A stretch of 64,000 nucleotides of DNA from Liolophura sinensis. Lineage: Eukaryota > Mollusca > Polyplacophora > Chitonida > Chitonidae. Numbering within the stretch: the stretch's first letter is position 1; the number at the start of each line of letters is the position of its first letter. The notes beneath the pieces were generated by a model. The model did no database searches and was not told where the DNA came from. It worked only from the letters and a program-made list of their open reading frames with translations. Made by a program: the position numbers and the translations under genes. Positions 32,114-42,599 of this stretch are shown here, piece after piece. Location: positions 20,447,717 through 20,511,716 of the forward strand of contig NC_088305.1 of assembly GCF_032854445.1 (NCBI RefSeq). Reading direction: 5' to 3'.

Positions 32114-32753
32114 GATGAAAATTTTAATTATGGGCAGCAGTTAGGTTCATATGCTGGAGAATAATATCTTTCGAAATTCGATTCCAAACTCTAGAATCGA
32201 CTTTAGAACAGGCCAGGACATTCGGTTATTTGGATTTCGGGGAGTTAGAGTTGATACTCTGGGACATTGGAAAGTCTCCTTCAGGAGACAAAACCTGACC
32301 TAGTTATCCTCCACATCGGGGAAAACCCAGAGTTGATACTCTGGGACATTGGAAAGTCTCCTTCAGGAGACAAAACCTGACCTAGTTATCCTCCACATCG
32401 GGGAAAACGCTGCGGACTCCCACAAATCAGTAACAGCAATTTGCGCTAATATTTTAGATTATGTTGGTGCACTTAAATCGAAATTCCAAATTCCAAGGAT
32501 CTACATCAGCCAGCTTCTTTACCGTCAGGTAACTCGGCGAATGTCGGTCCACATTTATAAAACAAAAATCCATGAAATTATTATGAGGCTGACAAACAAC
32601 CAATTGGCCACCTTCTGGAGACATAAGGGACTGATCCGACCACAAAAGCAAATTCTAACCAACAACGGAGTGAACCTAAACACTCTAGGCCAGAAACTGT
32701 TCAAACGGTCTATTAAACGTGCTGTCTGCACCGCCATGGGAGGCCACGAGTAA
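32114..32753 (+). pseudogene. SGNH/GDSL hydrolase-like protein, broken
   Basis: The frame starts MKILIMGSS (block I-like) at 32,114 and is broken by a TAG right after. It resumes across a tandem duplication and then runs open from 32,349 to 32,753 with PDLVILHIGENAADSHK (compare the G-x-N-D block), a middle 'PRIYISQLLYR' strand and NNGVNLNTLGQKLFKRSI. In the family the last block is D-G-V-H-L-N; here both D and H are N, so the Ser-His-Asp chemistry is lost. Known relatives act as esterases, and in LINEs they accompany ORF1. This copy is a pseudogene. Confidence 0.65.
32248..32408 (+). repeat. Perfect 79-bp tandem duplication (period 82) in the SGNH ORF
   Basis: Bases 32,248-32,326 recur exactly at 32,330-32,408. 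The period, 82, is not a multiple of three, so the second copy changes frame. Complete identity between copies implies that the duplication is recent relative to the other decay here. Confidence 0.95.
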
Positions 32754-33337
32754 AAACTGGAATAGAATAGGAAATCTACTAAAGAAGAAGACAGGAAAAA
32801 CAATAAGAAGACCCATGTGACCAAAGAAAATTAACACGAAGGAAACGAAGACCAGAAACTTAAAAGACTTCATAAGAATAGGACTATCTCTTACATCAAC
32901 TAAGTGGATGAGGCCTGACATCCTTCCTCCTCAATTATACTTGTCGCACCTGTTACAGGCACAGGTTTCCAGTACGCTGGTTTTTCCTGGAAGACGTCCG
33001 GTATGAGTGGCGGGAGCAGCTGAACTCCACACCACAGAGGAGGAAGCAAGAGAACAAAACTGTTAACAATAAATATAAAAAAACTGTTGTTTTCTCTCTG
33101 TGTAAATTGCTGTACAGTCAATTCAATGTAATTCTGTAATGTAGATCTATGTATTTCTAATGTAAAGATAATGTAAATCTCTGTAAATAGCTTACTATTT
33201 ATCCCCTGTCTGTTAAATAACCATGGCAGCATTTGAACCTATACAATAAGCTATATACATACTACCACAAAAAGGATTAATTCCAGTAGTTGACTCATGT
33301 ACATATGTAAATAGTATGCCAACGCACTGACATTATC

Positions 33338-33604
33338 GGGGGCCTCCGTGGCTCAGTCGGTCAGCGCGCTAGCGCAACGTAATGGCCCAGAAGCCTCTCA
33401 CCAATGCGGTCGCTGTGAGTTCAAGTCCAGCTCATGCTGGCTTATTCTCCGGCCGTAAGTGGGAAGGTCTGCCAGTAACCTGCGGATGGTCGTGGGTTTC
33501 CCCCGGGCTGTGCCCGGTTTCCACCCACCATAATGCTGGCCGCCGTCGTATAAGTGAATTATTCTTGAGTACGGCGTAAAACACCAATCAAAAAAAAAAA
33601 AAAT
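33338..33604 (+). mobile_element. Full-length Meta-type tRNA SINE with perfect 13-bp TSD
   Basis: It runs from GGGGGCCTCCGTGGCTCAGT (A-box region) through GTGAGTTCAAGTCC (B box), the central GGATGGTCGTGGGTTTCCCC block and TACGGCGTAAAACACCAATC to an A-tail. The target duplication CACTGACATTATC is exact at 33,325-33,337 and 33,605-33,617. This is the best copy in the window and defines the family. It lies inside the Polinton. Confidence 0.95.
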
Positions 33605-33811
33605 CACTGACATTATCTATCAAAAATATTAAAAAAAATAAAACACCGATTTGATGGGCCACAATATTCGCCAGGAAAGTGACCCTAAAACCAGAATTTC
33701 AATCCCCCCCCCCCCAAAAAAAAAGAGTGAAGCTGATTCTGGCTAGCCTACCTGCCTAGACAATACCAGACCACGTTCACCCTTGTGTACTACTGACGCT
33801 CCGCTGCCAAC

Positions 33812-34216
33812 ATGGCTTACGGAGGAGGAGGAGGAGGAGGAGAGGAGAAGGAGGAGGAGAAGGAGAAACAAAGGGGAAGTTGTCGGACCTGCGCCAGGCG
33901 GTTTTCTCGGCGGTACGCATGGCTGCGGGATGAGCAGGCACAGCACGCCGAGAGGGAGAGCTCCCAGTTTACCTGCAGCACGTGCGTCAGGCGGTTTTCC
34001 CGGCGGGACAATTGGCTGAGTCATGAGAGGACGTGCCCCGTGGAGGAGGAGGGAGGAGCGAGATTGACGTGCCCGACCTGCGGGCGGACTTTTCCCAGCC
34101 GGGGCAAGTTGGTCCGACACGGTAAAAAGGAGCGTGTGTGGAACTGCGAAGGGTGTGACAAGACCTTTGACCGGTTATGGGATTGGCGCGTGCATCGACG
34201 TGCTGAACACGGAAAG
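33812..34216 (+). CDS. C2H2-finger exon, probable N-terminus of the Polinton polymerase gene
   Basis: ATG at 33,812 opens a frame of 135 codons up to a strong donor (AAAG/GTAAGT) in phase 0. A Gly/Glu run coded by (GGA)n is followed by four finger-like units: CRTCARRFSRRYAWL, CSTCVRRFSRRDNWL, CPTCGRTFPSRGKLVRH and CEGCDKTFDRLWDWRVH. Only the last has both histidines in place (C-x2-C...H-x4-H); the others have lost one or both. Fingers of this type could bind the element's own ends. The phase-0 donor pairs with a phase-0 acceptor at 35,501, so I infer fusion to the polymerase, but a separate protein is possible. Confidence 0.6.
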
Positions 34217-35501
34217 GTAAGTCACACACCCACCCACATACAGTCTGGTGAAAGCCGAACGATTTGTACTTCTCAGCTACGCGATAAGATCATGCATATA
34301 AACACGTCGTATTTCGTACTATGAATGGTCCAATTTTCGATACTTGAGATTTACTGAACTACTTTCGAAGTGACTCAGAGAGAGATACATAACTGTATGC
34401 TTCTAAGTTATAGGCTTATCCTTTTTACCTATATGTTGCCTAACACGTTTCTGTGGTCATGTTCTCTGGATTTGGTGCCTTTCTTTATGTAAAATTGAAT
34501 AAAACAATAATTATTGGACATCATAGACGGCTCTTAGAGCAAATCTATGCCCACTTGCCATAATGCTTGCTAGGTAATTACCCACCGCTATTCGCTTCTG
34601 CACATACATAAAAAGGTATGACTGCCGATACCAACAGATATTTATGTGAAATTATAAGCTATTCTATAAGACAATCCAGAAGCTAGAGACCACATGATGA
34701 AATTCGTCCCGCAAAAATATTACACAGGAATATGCCTGTTGTTAAATCGATGTCAGCGATAGTGTATTCGTTGGATTTGTGTTATTTTCAGCTTTCCAGA
34801 TAGCCTAGGTTTATTTGCAGAACTATTGCGATGTTTTTTGTAGAACATAACGCTAGACCTAATGGCCGTCGACTAAAACTGACATATTTATCATACAGTA
34901 TAAACACATGCCGTATTTCGTACAGAGAATTTCAGGGGGAATAACTCTGGGTAGCTTGTTGACACGGCTATAGACGGAGAACAGCCTTTGGCGCTGTATG
35001 GTTCATCTAAGTCCACATGTTTAAATGGAATGTGGCTCTACTGTAGTTATATTCTACTCTACTATAGTTATACTGTACTATAGTTATATTCTACTATATT
35101 TATTCTGTACTATACTTTACTCTACTGTACTCTACTATACTAAGTGAAATATTTTTGAGTACGGCGTAAAACAACAATCAAATAAATAAATATACTATAC
35201 TATAGTTATATTCTACTCTACTATACTTATACACTACTATACAATACTTTAGCTATACTCTGCGATACTATAGCTATACTAGATTATAAATATTCAGCAA
35301 GCCTAAACGGATTCCGGCTGACACACTGCGTCATCACACACCCCACACCTTTTACACCCGGTCACCATGCTATGCCACCATACCATTCCCTTACTGTAGT
35401 TTTACTATAGTATAGCTATACTCTGCTCTACTCTTCTCTACTCTTTGCAACTCTACTGTACTCTACTCTACTCTTCGACATGCTTCTCTGTTGCGGGAAA
35501 G
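34217..35501 (+). other. Probable intron in the Polinton polymerase gene
   Basis: AT-rich compared with both sides. It begins GTAAGT and ends GTTGCGGGAAAG, a weakened acceptor. It contains a quasi-repeat of TACTATAGTTATATTCTACTC units (about 35,036-35,290 and 35,400-35,475) and a SINE tail fragment at 35,140-35,191 (AGTACGGCGTAAAACAACAA TC then AAATAAATA). Confidence 0.5.
35140..35191 (+). mobile_element. Meta-type SINE tail fragment
   Basis: TAAGTGAAATATTTTTGAGT followed by ACGGCGTAAAACAACAATCA and (AAAT)n. It is surrounded by the CTATAG-type quasi-repeat, so the rest of the SINE was replaced or lost. Confidence 0.75.
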
Positions 35502-38500
35502 ACCCGCTTTCCCCTCGACGACTACCACCAGCATTTTTACCGCGGCAAGCCCGTTATGAACGATTACCTGCACTATATTTATGGGGATCAGCCGACCACC
35601 TTCACTGTGAATTATAGCTTTGGGTATATTCTGCGGCACAAGGAGACGGGGCAGGCACGTTATTATTACCCTAGCACCAACAATGCCCGGGTACTCGACG
35701 CACCGTGTCACGTGGCGAGTCGGGCTGACCTGCGTGAACTCCTCACCGATCATCTCCCCAGCAAAGATCCACTCACCTGGGGGCAGCAACAACGTTCCAA
35801 CGCGAAGTGGATTGTAGACCTATTAACCAACGTGTTGTTTTTCGCGCACAAACTAACCCATCAGCCCCTCGGTGAGGTTAGGGTAACGTTGCCGCCTTAC
35901 CTGGTGGCGAACAACGGGCTGCTCACGCTGGTGGCGGGAACCATTTCTATTTATTCCGCTGCTTGGCCGTCCATCTGGACAAGGCCAACCTCCAAAAGTG
36001 CGAAAACCAGGCTCGACGTTACCACCGAATGTATATGGAGGTGGTAGAATTGGAGCCCAGGCATTTCCGCAGTGTACCCCTCAGTGCGCTCGACACGGTG
36101 TAAAGCCTATTTAACGTAAACATTTCAGTGTACCAGCTTGTCCCCATGAACAATTTTTACTCGGCTGAACTCGTCTATGGCAATGCACAGCGCTATGCTT
36201 CTCCCACCATGCAGTTAAACCTGCACAGTCAGCATTTCAGTTACATCAAGGACATGGGGCGTTACGCCCAGTCTTTCACCTGTCAAGTGTGTTTTAAGAC
36301 GTTTACGCGAGTACGAACTACGACGGCATGGTCAAAACGTCCACTGACGAAAGTACCTGGGGTGGGGGTGGGGGGGGTGGGGGGTGGGGGGTCACGGTTG
36401 TATTCCACTATCGATCCACTATTTGTGAAGTGTTGGCGGACATGGGTATTTACCTCCGGGAAGGTGACGACGGAATATTCCCGCACCGAGCATGTTAGGA
36501 CTTCCAAGATTACCTGGCCCCTGTGGACGAAGCGATGACCGGCTCAACGGAATGGATGTCCCTGCACATCTGTCAGCGTGAGTGTCAGCGTGAACTCCAA
36601 TGTGCCCGATTACGACCAGCCCGTGTGCTTCATCTCTACCGCCGATCCTCACGCACTCGTCGAGCGGATGATGGCTTACCTCAATACCATCAGCAAGATC
36701 AATAGCGCCTATCTCACCGAGCGTTATGCCTACATCCTGGACGAGTCAGATGAGCGCATCGATCCTAATGACACCGAGCCGTCGGCGGGTGCGGGACAAA
36801 TTCGTCGCCTACATCAACCAGCTCCCCGTCCTCGGCTTCAACTCGGGCAACTACGACCTGAACTTGATCAAGCAACAGCTCTACCCCCACCAGGGGATTT
36901 GGAGTGTTGGTGAGGCGGGTGATTTGGAGTGTGCTATCAAGCGTAACAATAACCACATGGCCCTAAGCACGCCGCAGCTGAAATTTCTGAGCATTCAAAA
37001 TTACCTAGTCCCTAATTACAGACACGACAAGTTGATGAAAACTTACGACTGCCGCGTCACCAAAGGGAAATTTTGCAGTGGTATAACAACCTGGACGTCA
37101 TCTCCTTCATGGAGGCGGCGGAGAAGATGGTGGTGTTCTACCAAGCCATGCGCGTCGACGTCTTTAAAGACTGTATTAGCATACCAGGGCTCACCATGCG
37201 CTACTTGTTTCACGATTTGTGCTCCGTGTTCAAGCTCATCGGTGAGAAAGACAAAGACATGCAAGACTGCCAAAAAAGAGCATCATCTTTCAGCGGTACC
37301 ACGAACGAGGCGTGACACGTATACGGGGAGGTAAACTCTCCCAGCAGATCGTTGGGTTCGATGCTAACGCATTGTACTTCGCCTGCCTTGCCTCACCAAT
37401 GTCACTACATTCGATGGCGACGTGACGGGCAGAAGTTCGTTCCCTCCGGCACCGCGAAACGTCTGGCTGAAAAATGGCTAGACCGTCAGTCGCACCAGCT
37501 GGAGGTACCCATCCGCCACCGAATGAACCATACCGAGAAATGGGCCGGTGATAGGCAACTCCCCGTTGACGGGTTCGCCCACATCGAAGGACGTCCCACC
37601 GTCTTCCAGTTCTACGGCTGCTATAACCACTACCATGACTGTCACCTGAATCACCCACGCCAGGGTGAGCTGTGCTACAACGATCGGCGAGGGTTGACAC
37701 CTCAAGACTTCCGACGGGAAGTGGACACGAATGAGGCATACGTCCGCTCCCAGGGGTACGAGCTGATATCCATATGGGAATGCGAGTTTCTTCGCCTGTG
37801 GAAAGCGAACCCTCCTTGCACGCCTTCCTGCAGCAGTACGGCTTACTTACGTCACAGCTACAGCCCAACACGCAGGGTCATCTAGTGGAGGCTGTCGTCC
37901 ACGGCCGGTTGTTTAGCTTCGTCGAACGCACATCCATCAGATGCCGGACCATCTGAAAGCGGATTTTGAGGAATGCCCACTCATATTTAAAAACAGCGAT
38001 GTGAACCGCGAGGACATAGGCCCCACCATGAGTTCGCGCAGGCAAATGACATCATGCCCGGTTCCAGGCGAATGTTAATCAGGAGTATGTTCGGCACGGA
38101 AATTCTGCTGGCTACCTCGTTGCTCCAGTGGTATCTCCCTCGCGGGTTGGTAGTGACCTACGTCTACCAAGTTGTAGAGTACACGCCCGAGCAAGCCTTT
38201 TAAACTTTTGCAGGAGGGGACGCCGACCCTCCCAAGGCCCTTATAAGGGAAACTATGAAGTTGTTCGAAAATTCTGGCTATGGCAAAACCGTGACAAACC
38301 AAGTCCGACTTGTGGATGTGAAAATCTGTGACCTGACGAAGACGCGCAAGTTACTGGAGAGTATACGGTATACTTTGTATGTTGAGTTTTACTATGATTT
38401 CATGACTCGTTTTATTAACAAGGCTGACTATCAGCACTGCGAGATGGACACGGACTCCGCGTACATGGCCTAGTCTGACCGGGACTGGAAATCCTTGGTT

Positions 38501-38873
38501 AAACCTGACCTGCGGGCGGTATACGAGGCGGAGCTGAACAAATGGTTGCCTCGACGCGACCACTACGACTTTGATAAACGTACGCCAGGGTGTACGCCAA
38601 AGTTGAGTGGACTGCTGACGTTATCGTCAGTTTGTGTTCGAAGACATACTAGTGCTACGGCGGGGTGTCGAACAGTAAAGACAAGCTCTCCTGCAAAGGC
38701 GTTAGCGCTCATGGAGTGGAGAAGACGGCTACCTCACCGTCGTGTTGCGCGACAACCAAAGCGCGAGTGGTGTGAACCGAGGTATGCGTATGCGGGGGAA
38801 CACCATGTACTCCTACAACCAGACCAAAGACCTACTACCGGATATCTGACCTGACTATCCCCGACGGTTATAT
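35502..38873 (+). pseudogene. Polinton protein-primed DNA polymerase B, broken
   Basis: The family replicates linear element DNA using a terminal protein as primer. Recognisable blocks in order: an N-terminal DYHQHFYRGKPVMNDYL region (35,517 on), HFSYIKDMGRYAQSF (about 36,233), the exonuclease block FNSGNYDLN (36,836), palm motif A GFDANALY (37,354), the NHTEKWAGDRQLPVDGF / GCYNHYHDCHLNHP insertion (about 37,520-37,660), motif B NSGYGKT (38,270) and motif C MDTDSAY (38,444). The catalytic aspartates of A and C are kept. The frame changes many times; examples of breaks are TAA at 36,101, a G-run at 36,361-36,393 and TAG at 38,472. It is therefore a pseudogene with a complete domain order. Confidence 0.9.
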
Positions 38874-38991
38874 ACCTTGATCTTATAATGTGTTGCCGTT
38901 GAAGGCACCAAAGTCAAAACACTGGAGTTTTGGTGGTAGTGGTTTTGGCGAAGACGGTGCGAAGAACCGTCTTTTGCCGTTGTAACTTCCC

Positions 38992-40046
38992 CTACTGAGC
39001 CCGTGATAGTACAACATTTCCATTTAACACATTCTTGGCACATTCACACAAACACAGAAGTAAACCCGGATCGTTGACGCGCAGCACGATGCGTCGATTG
39101 GCGGGGGTGGTTTGATCCAGCATGAACAGCAGGGACCCGTAACGTTGGAGCCGGCGTGACATCACCTGTGGCTGGCAGGGAAGCAACTGATTCTGCAGAT
39201 CGTGCATACGAAGATTTGTGACTTGGGCAGGTAGGCGTGATGAATCTCCCCGGAGAAGATTGGGTGCGAAGTCGAAGGTGGTCGGTGTGGTTTGCTTGAA
39301 ATCGACCAGCAAATATCCATGAGGTTCGGCGGAGGTATCCTCAAAAGCCTCGAGCACGTACTGCGTCCGCACCGGAGCCATCTTTTTAGCGATCGTTTTA
39401 ATTTGAGACGCGTCTCTCGGGTTTTTAAACAACACCGAGTAGTGTGCGTTCATGGTGCGATGATCTTTGGTTTTGTTGAACAAGTTCTACACGATGTACA
39501 CCACGCTGAAATTGCGGTGGTGGCTGCCTTTGGTAAAGGGTATTGTCGCGCGGTCGTCCGCTTCGGCCATCAAATCGTCCACGACGACTAACATCCGCTC
39601 CCCTGGGCCGAATGTTGACGGGCTGGGCACACCTTCTTCAAAGCTGCCACTCCAGTGACACCAGGCGACACGTGGCGGGGTGGGCAAATGAGAGCTTGAG
39701 CGTGCGCCTACATTCGTTTCACAAACACGGACTTTCCACACCCCGTCGGTCCGCTGACGATGCAGGTAAACGGATCCTCCCATCAAGTATCAGGCAGGGA
39801 AGACGAGGTAGACGGACTGCTACTACGACTGGTGGTGCTGCTGCTGGTGGTCGCCCCGGGTGGGAAGGGCGAGGTAGACGGACTGCTATGGAGCGACGGA
39901 AGGTGACGCCTGCGGAGTAGGCGTAAACTGGCAATTCCCGTAAACTTCAACCGGGGGGGGGGGGGGGAGGGGGGTGCTGGCTTGGTCCGTGGACGCGTCC
40001 TGCTCGGCGGTGAACCCCGTGGTAGCGGGGTGGAGTTCAGGTCCAT
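38992..40046 (-). pseudogene. Polinton genome-packaging ATPase (FtsK/HerA type), broken
   Basis: These ATPases are thought to pump element DNA into capsids. On the minus strand, a Pro/Ser-rich N-terminal stretch (39,790-40,046) leads, across a TGA at 39,783, into Walker A GPTGCGKS (39,729-39,752). A frameshift follows. Walker B MLVVVDDLM lies at about 39,575-39,600, then the SHHRNFSVVYIV segment, a TAG at 39,487 and LFNKTKDHRT...HYSVLFKNPRDASQ, the conserved C-terminal part with the usual N/R-D region. After that the frame stays open to 38,992. Two stops and one frameshift are enough to kill it. Confidence 0.85.
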
Positions 40047-40100
40047 GCCCGGGGAAGTGCTGTCAAGCCGACGAGCGACAACCCCCCGTCATCCTCGGGG

Positions 40101-40960
40101 TTAAATACGTTTGACGTCCGTGGCCGGCACCCAAGAATTAAAGCTGGGTGGATAGCCAACCCACTTCACCCAATAATACAGTTTTTCTCGACGACGTCTT
40201 TTAAAGATCTTCTCCACCTCATAAAACTTGTCTGCCGCGGCCATCACTGGTTGTAATTCGGTCTCGTAAAACGTCCTGAGCAACCGTTCCCCGTTGAAGT
40301 CCTCCAGTGTGTACACGACAGGCTGACGAGGGTGGGTACGGACGATGCGGAACATTTCCGTGCTCCTATTCGGGAGGAACGATTTTTCGAATTTCCCTTT
40401 CACTTTACTTATACGCACCAGGTCGGCGCGATAACGGTACACCGATCGTTTGGACGTGGGTGGACAGTAAAATGCTTGACGCACTTCTTTCTGATTCTGG
40501 GTGGTGACTTCGATGGCGACCGGCCGTATACTCCCGTGATACGCTCGATTGTAGGCTTCCATGTACCGTCGAGTGTTGTGAGCGTTGAAATATTTGTAGA
40601 TGTGTCCTTTCAAAGTACGGTCGAACCGTTCTACCACGGACGCTTTGGTCTCGTTAAACGTGTGAAAGAAAACACCTCGTTGTCCTTTAATACTTTGATC
40701 GGTCTGTCCAGAAACTCTTTCCCGTCGTCCGTTTGCAGGTACAGCGGTCGACGTCCCGTCTTGAAAATGCGTTGAAACGCCTAGATCAGACGAACACCGG
40801 ATTTGTTGCGCAGTGGAACCACCCATGCGTACTTGTAGAGGACATCGATGCGGGTAAGTGGGTAACGGTTGTCGACGTTCTCTTTGACAAACGCTGCCAT
40901 GTCGACCGTCGGTGGTGGCCGCTGTTGGTGCTACTGCTGGCGAGCTGGTTGGCGGCCGGT
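40101..40960 (-). pseudogene. Polinton integrase with C-terminal chromodomain, broken
   Basis: A retroviral-type integrase inserts the element DNA. The DDE residues are visible: D in VDMAAF (40,901-40,903), D in QTDDGKEF (about 40,727) and E in VVERFDRTLK (40,629-40,631), with D-to-E spacing near 33-35. A TAG at 40,781 and a frameshift near 40,660 break the core. The 241-codon downstream frame is open and ends with a chromodomain (about 40,104-40,238) holding the aromatic cage (FYEVEKIF, YYWVKWVGYP, SW). Chromodomains on integrases may steer insertion to marked chromatin. The N-terminal zinc-binding part is not recognised. Confidence 0.9.
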
Positions 40961-41437
40961 ACTAGGCATAATCCGGTGTAGTCCCTGTGTCCATGTATAG
41001 TGGGTAAACCTATCCTAAACCGCGGATCTATATCTAGTGCTGTCACCGACCGAGCCATCAATCAAAATCCACTTACGGTGAATGACCCGTAGCCCCAAAA
41101 AATAATAATCAATAAATAAATAAATAACAACTAACACAGGCCTTGCAGGTGAGAAATAACCAATAGAAAGACCGAGGATTCAACGTTAATTTTTTTTGGT
41201 GAACTCCAACAATGATGTGTGTCATTTTTGTATTCATCGTTGGAAATGTCTCGTAGTGACTGTGGTGAATAAATCACCGATATGGAAGTCTTAGCAATGG
41301 TCTATGTTCAGAACTCGCACCATGGTCACATCCCTGTAAAACACATGTGTAGAATGATCACCGTAGGCCCAGGCAAGTAGGGTAATTATGGTATGATGGA
41401 CACGCAAAAGTGGCGAGGGTGGAGCAGTTAAAAGTAC

Positions 41438-41920
41438 TTACTCGTCTGCGGGCTTGTCCTGACCGTTCATGGAGGGCTTTCGTAGGTTGGGTGCCATATG
41501 TTCCACATACATCCGGGCGAAGTGAGGGTTGGCCTTCTTGATGGGCGTCTCGCTCAAAAACTGACGCAGTTGCTGCTTCACGTCCTTCCCCGCCTCCCAA
41601 GGTAGTGATGGTGCCTGCCGTATGAAATTGGCGAGTACAGGTTTCTCTTTCAGGTAACGGGTACGGACCTCGTCCACGATGCTGACGGCCAGCTCTCGGT
41701 CTTGCAGCAAGGTGCAAAGGGAAGTCTCGTCGATTGCGCCCTGGTGTGCCATGCGCTGCGACTGTAGGATCCGGGGTGGAGACCCACGCCGCCGCCGGTG
41801 CCGACGGCCTCTTCCTCGGCTGCCACCAGCAACATGTCGATGTCCGGGAAAGACGTAATCGTCCCTTACTATTGATTCACAATCTGTTCGGTTAAGGTCT
41901 GTAACGCTGGTCATTTTCAA
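41438..41920 (-). CDS. Unrecognised Polinton-region protein, 160 codons
   Basis: The ATG at 41,920 opens a frame with an Arg/Gly-rich stretch (GRGRRHRRRRG, possibly a frame-shifted segment) followed by a helical, charged region (LQDRELAVSIVDEVRTRYLK, VKQQLRQFLSETPIKK). It ends ...KPADE-stop, but a GTAAGT donor overlaps the stop (about 41,437-41,442), so it may splice into a further exon. It lies upstream of and in the same orientation as the integrase. Candidate: a Polinton accessory or minor virion gene. No family assigned. Confidence 0.45.
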   Translation of the reverse strand: MKMTSVTDLNRTDCESIVRDDYVFPGHRHVAGGSRGRGRRHRRRRGSPPRILQSQRMAHQGAIDETSLCTLLQDRELAVSIVDEVRTRYLKEKPVLANFIRQAPSLPWEAGKDVKQQLRQFLSETPIKKANPHFARMYVEHMAPNLRKPSMNGQDKPADE

Positions 41921-42409
41921 ACTGTATCTAATACCGCTTTACCTGGGACTAGGGGCCGTAAAGGCAGCCATGCTCTTTGCATCTACATGATACCTTTATG
42001 AACAGTTGCAATCAAAGCGCGACTGAGATACCTTGTTTAGTTATTATTTGACATGGAACTCATTCATGGACTCCGAATTTGGACTTTGATATGGAATTCA
42101 TGCGTGGAATATCCACTGTCTGCCCGGCATCATTGAAAACTGGTGACCGCTTCTCTCTTGTGTGTTGCCGGCTTTATTTCCTATTTGTATAATTTCTTAC
42201 CTTTGTCTTTGGGAGCTAGTGTTAAACGTTGTTTTGGAAATGGATCTTGCGATTATCGACTTGTAACGCCCTTTATGGACTACGAATGGTATACGAATGT
42301 ATACGAATGACATGACGCTGATATCTAGCAGGTTTCGCCAGTTGGTGAGGTAGTTGAGGATCACACCTTCTTTGGTCGGGTAGAGCGGACTGTCGGGTCG
42401 TTATGCTTT

Positions 42410-42574
42410 TCATTTCTTCACGTTCACGAGCATGGCGCCGTCAGGGGTGGTCAGAGTGGAGAGACACCAGTCGTCAGATAACGGCTGACGCACCGTCAAG
42501 CCCGCCTCGGAGATATCCGCATCCAGTGCCTTCCACCTAGCCCAACCCTCCCCGTCCAGAACGACACGCTTGGC
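42410..42574 (-). pseudogene. Unrecognised reading-frame remnant near the right TIR
   Basis: The minus strand is open for about 55 codons up to the TGA at 42,410: VVLDGEGWARWKALDADI then SEAGLTVRQPLSDDW and LTTPDGAMLVNVKK. Its composition looks like real protein. Upstream it dissolves into a C-run (G-run on plus, 42,575-42,595), so the start is lost. I do not recognise the family. Confidence 0.35.
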
Positions 42575-42599
42575 GGGGTGGGGGAGGGGGGGGGGTCAT

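Larger units (their letters stand above)
32080..33300 (+). mobile_element. TE-type remnant carrying an SGNH-like ORF
   Basis: A CTCTATTTGTTTTCACAG acceptor-like site precedes the ORF, and an AT-rich 3'UTR-like stretch follows to about 33,300. ORFs of this SGNH type are highly multiplied in invertebrate genomes and usually belong to mobile elements. No RT or transposase is attached here, so the carrier is unknown; it could also be a downstream part of the neighbouring LINE insertion event. Confidence 0.4.

Noticed and set aside
33338-33420. tRNA gene
   Set aside because: The tRNA-like sequence is the head of a SINE with target duplications, lacks a full cloverleaf acceptor stem and continues into the SINE body.
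33383-33613. Frames over the SINE at 33.4 kb on both strands
   Set aside because: They translate the SINE and carry no independent coding signal.
39292-39920. Plus-strand frames across the ATPase region
   Set aside because: They are antisense shadows of the minus-strand ATPase motifs.
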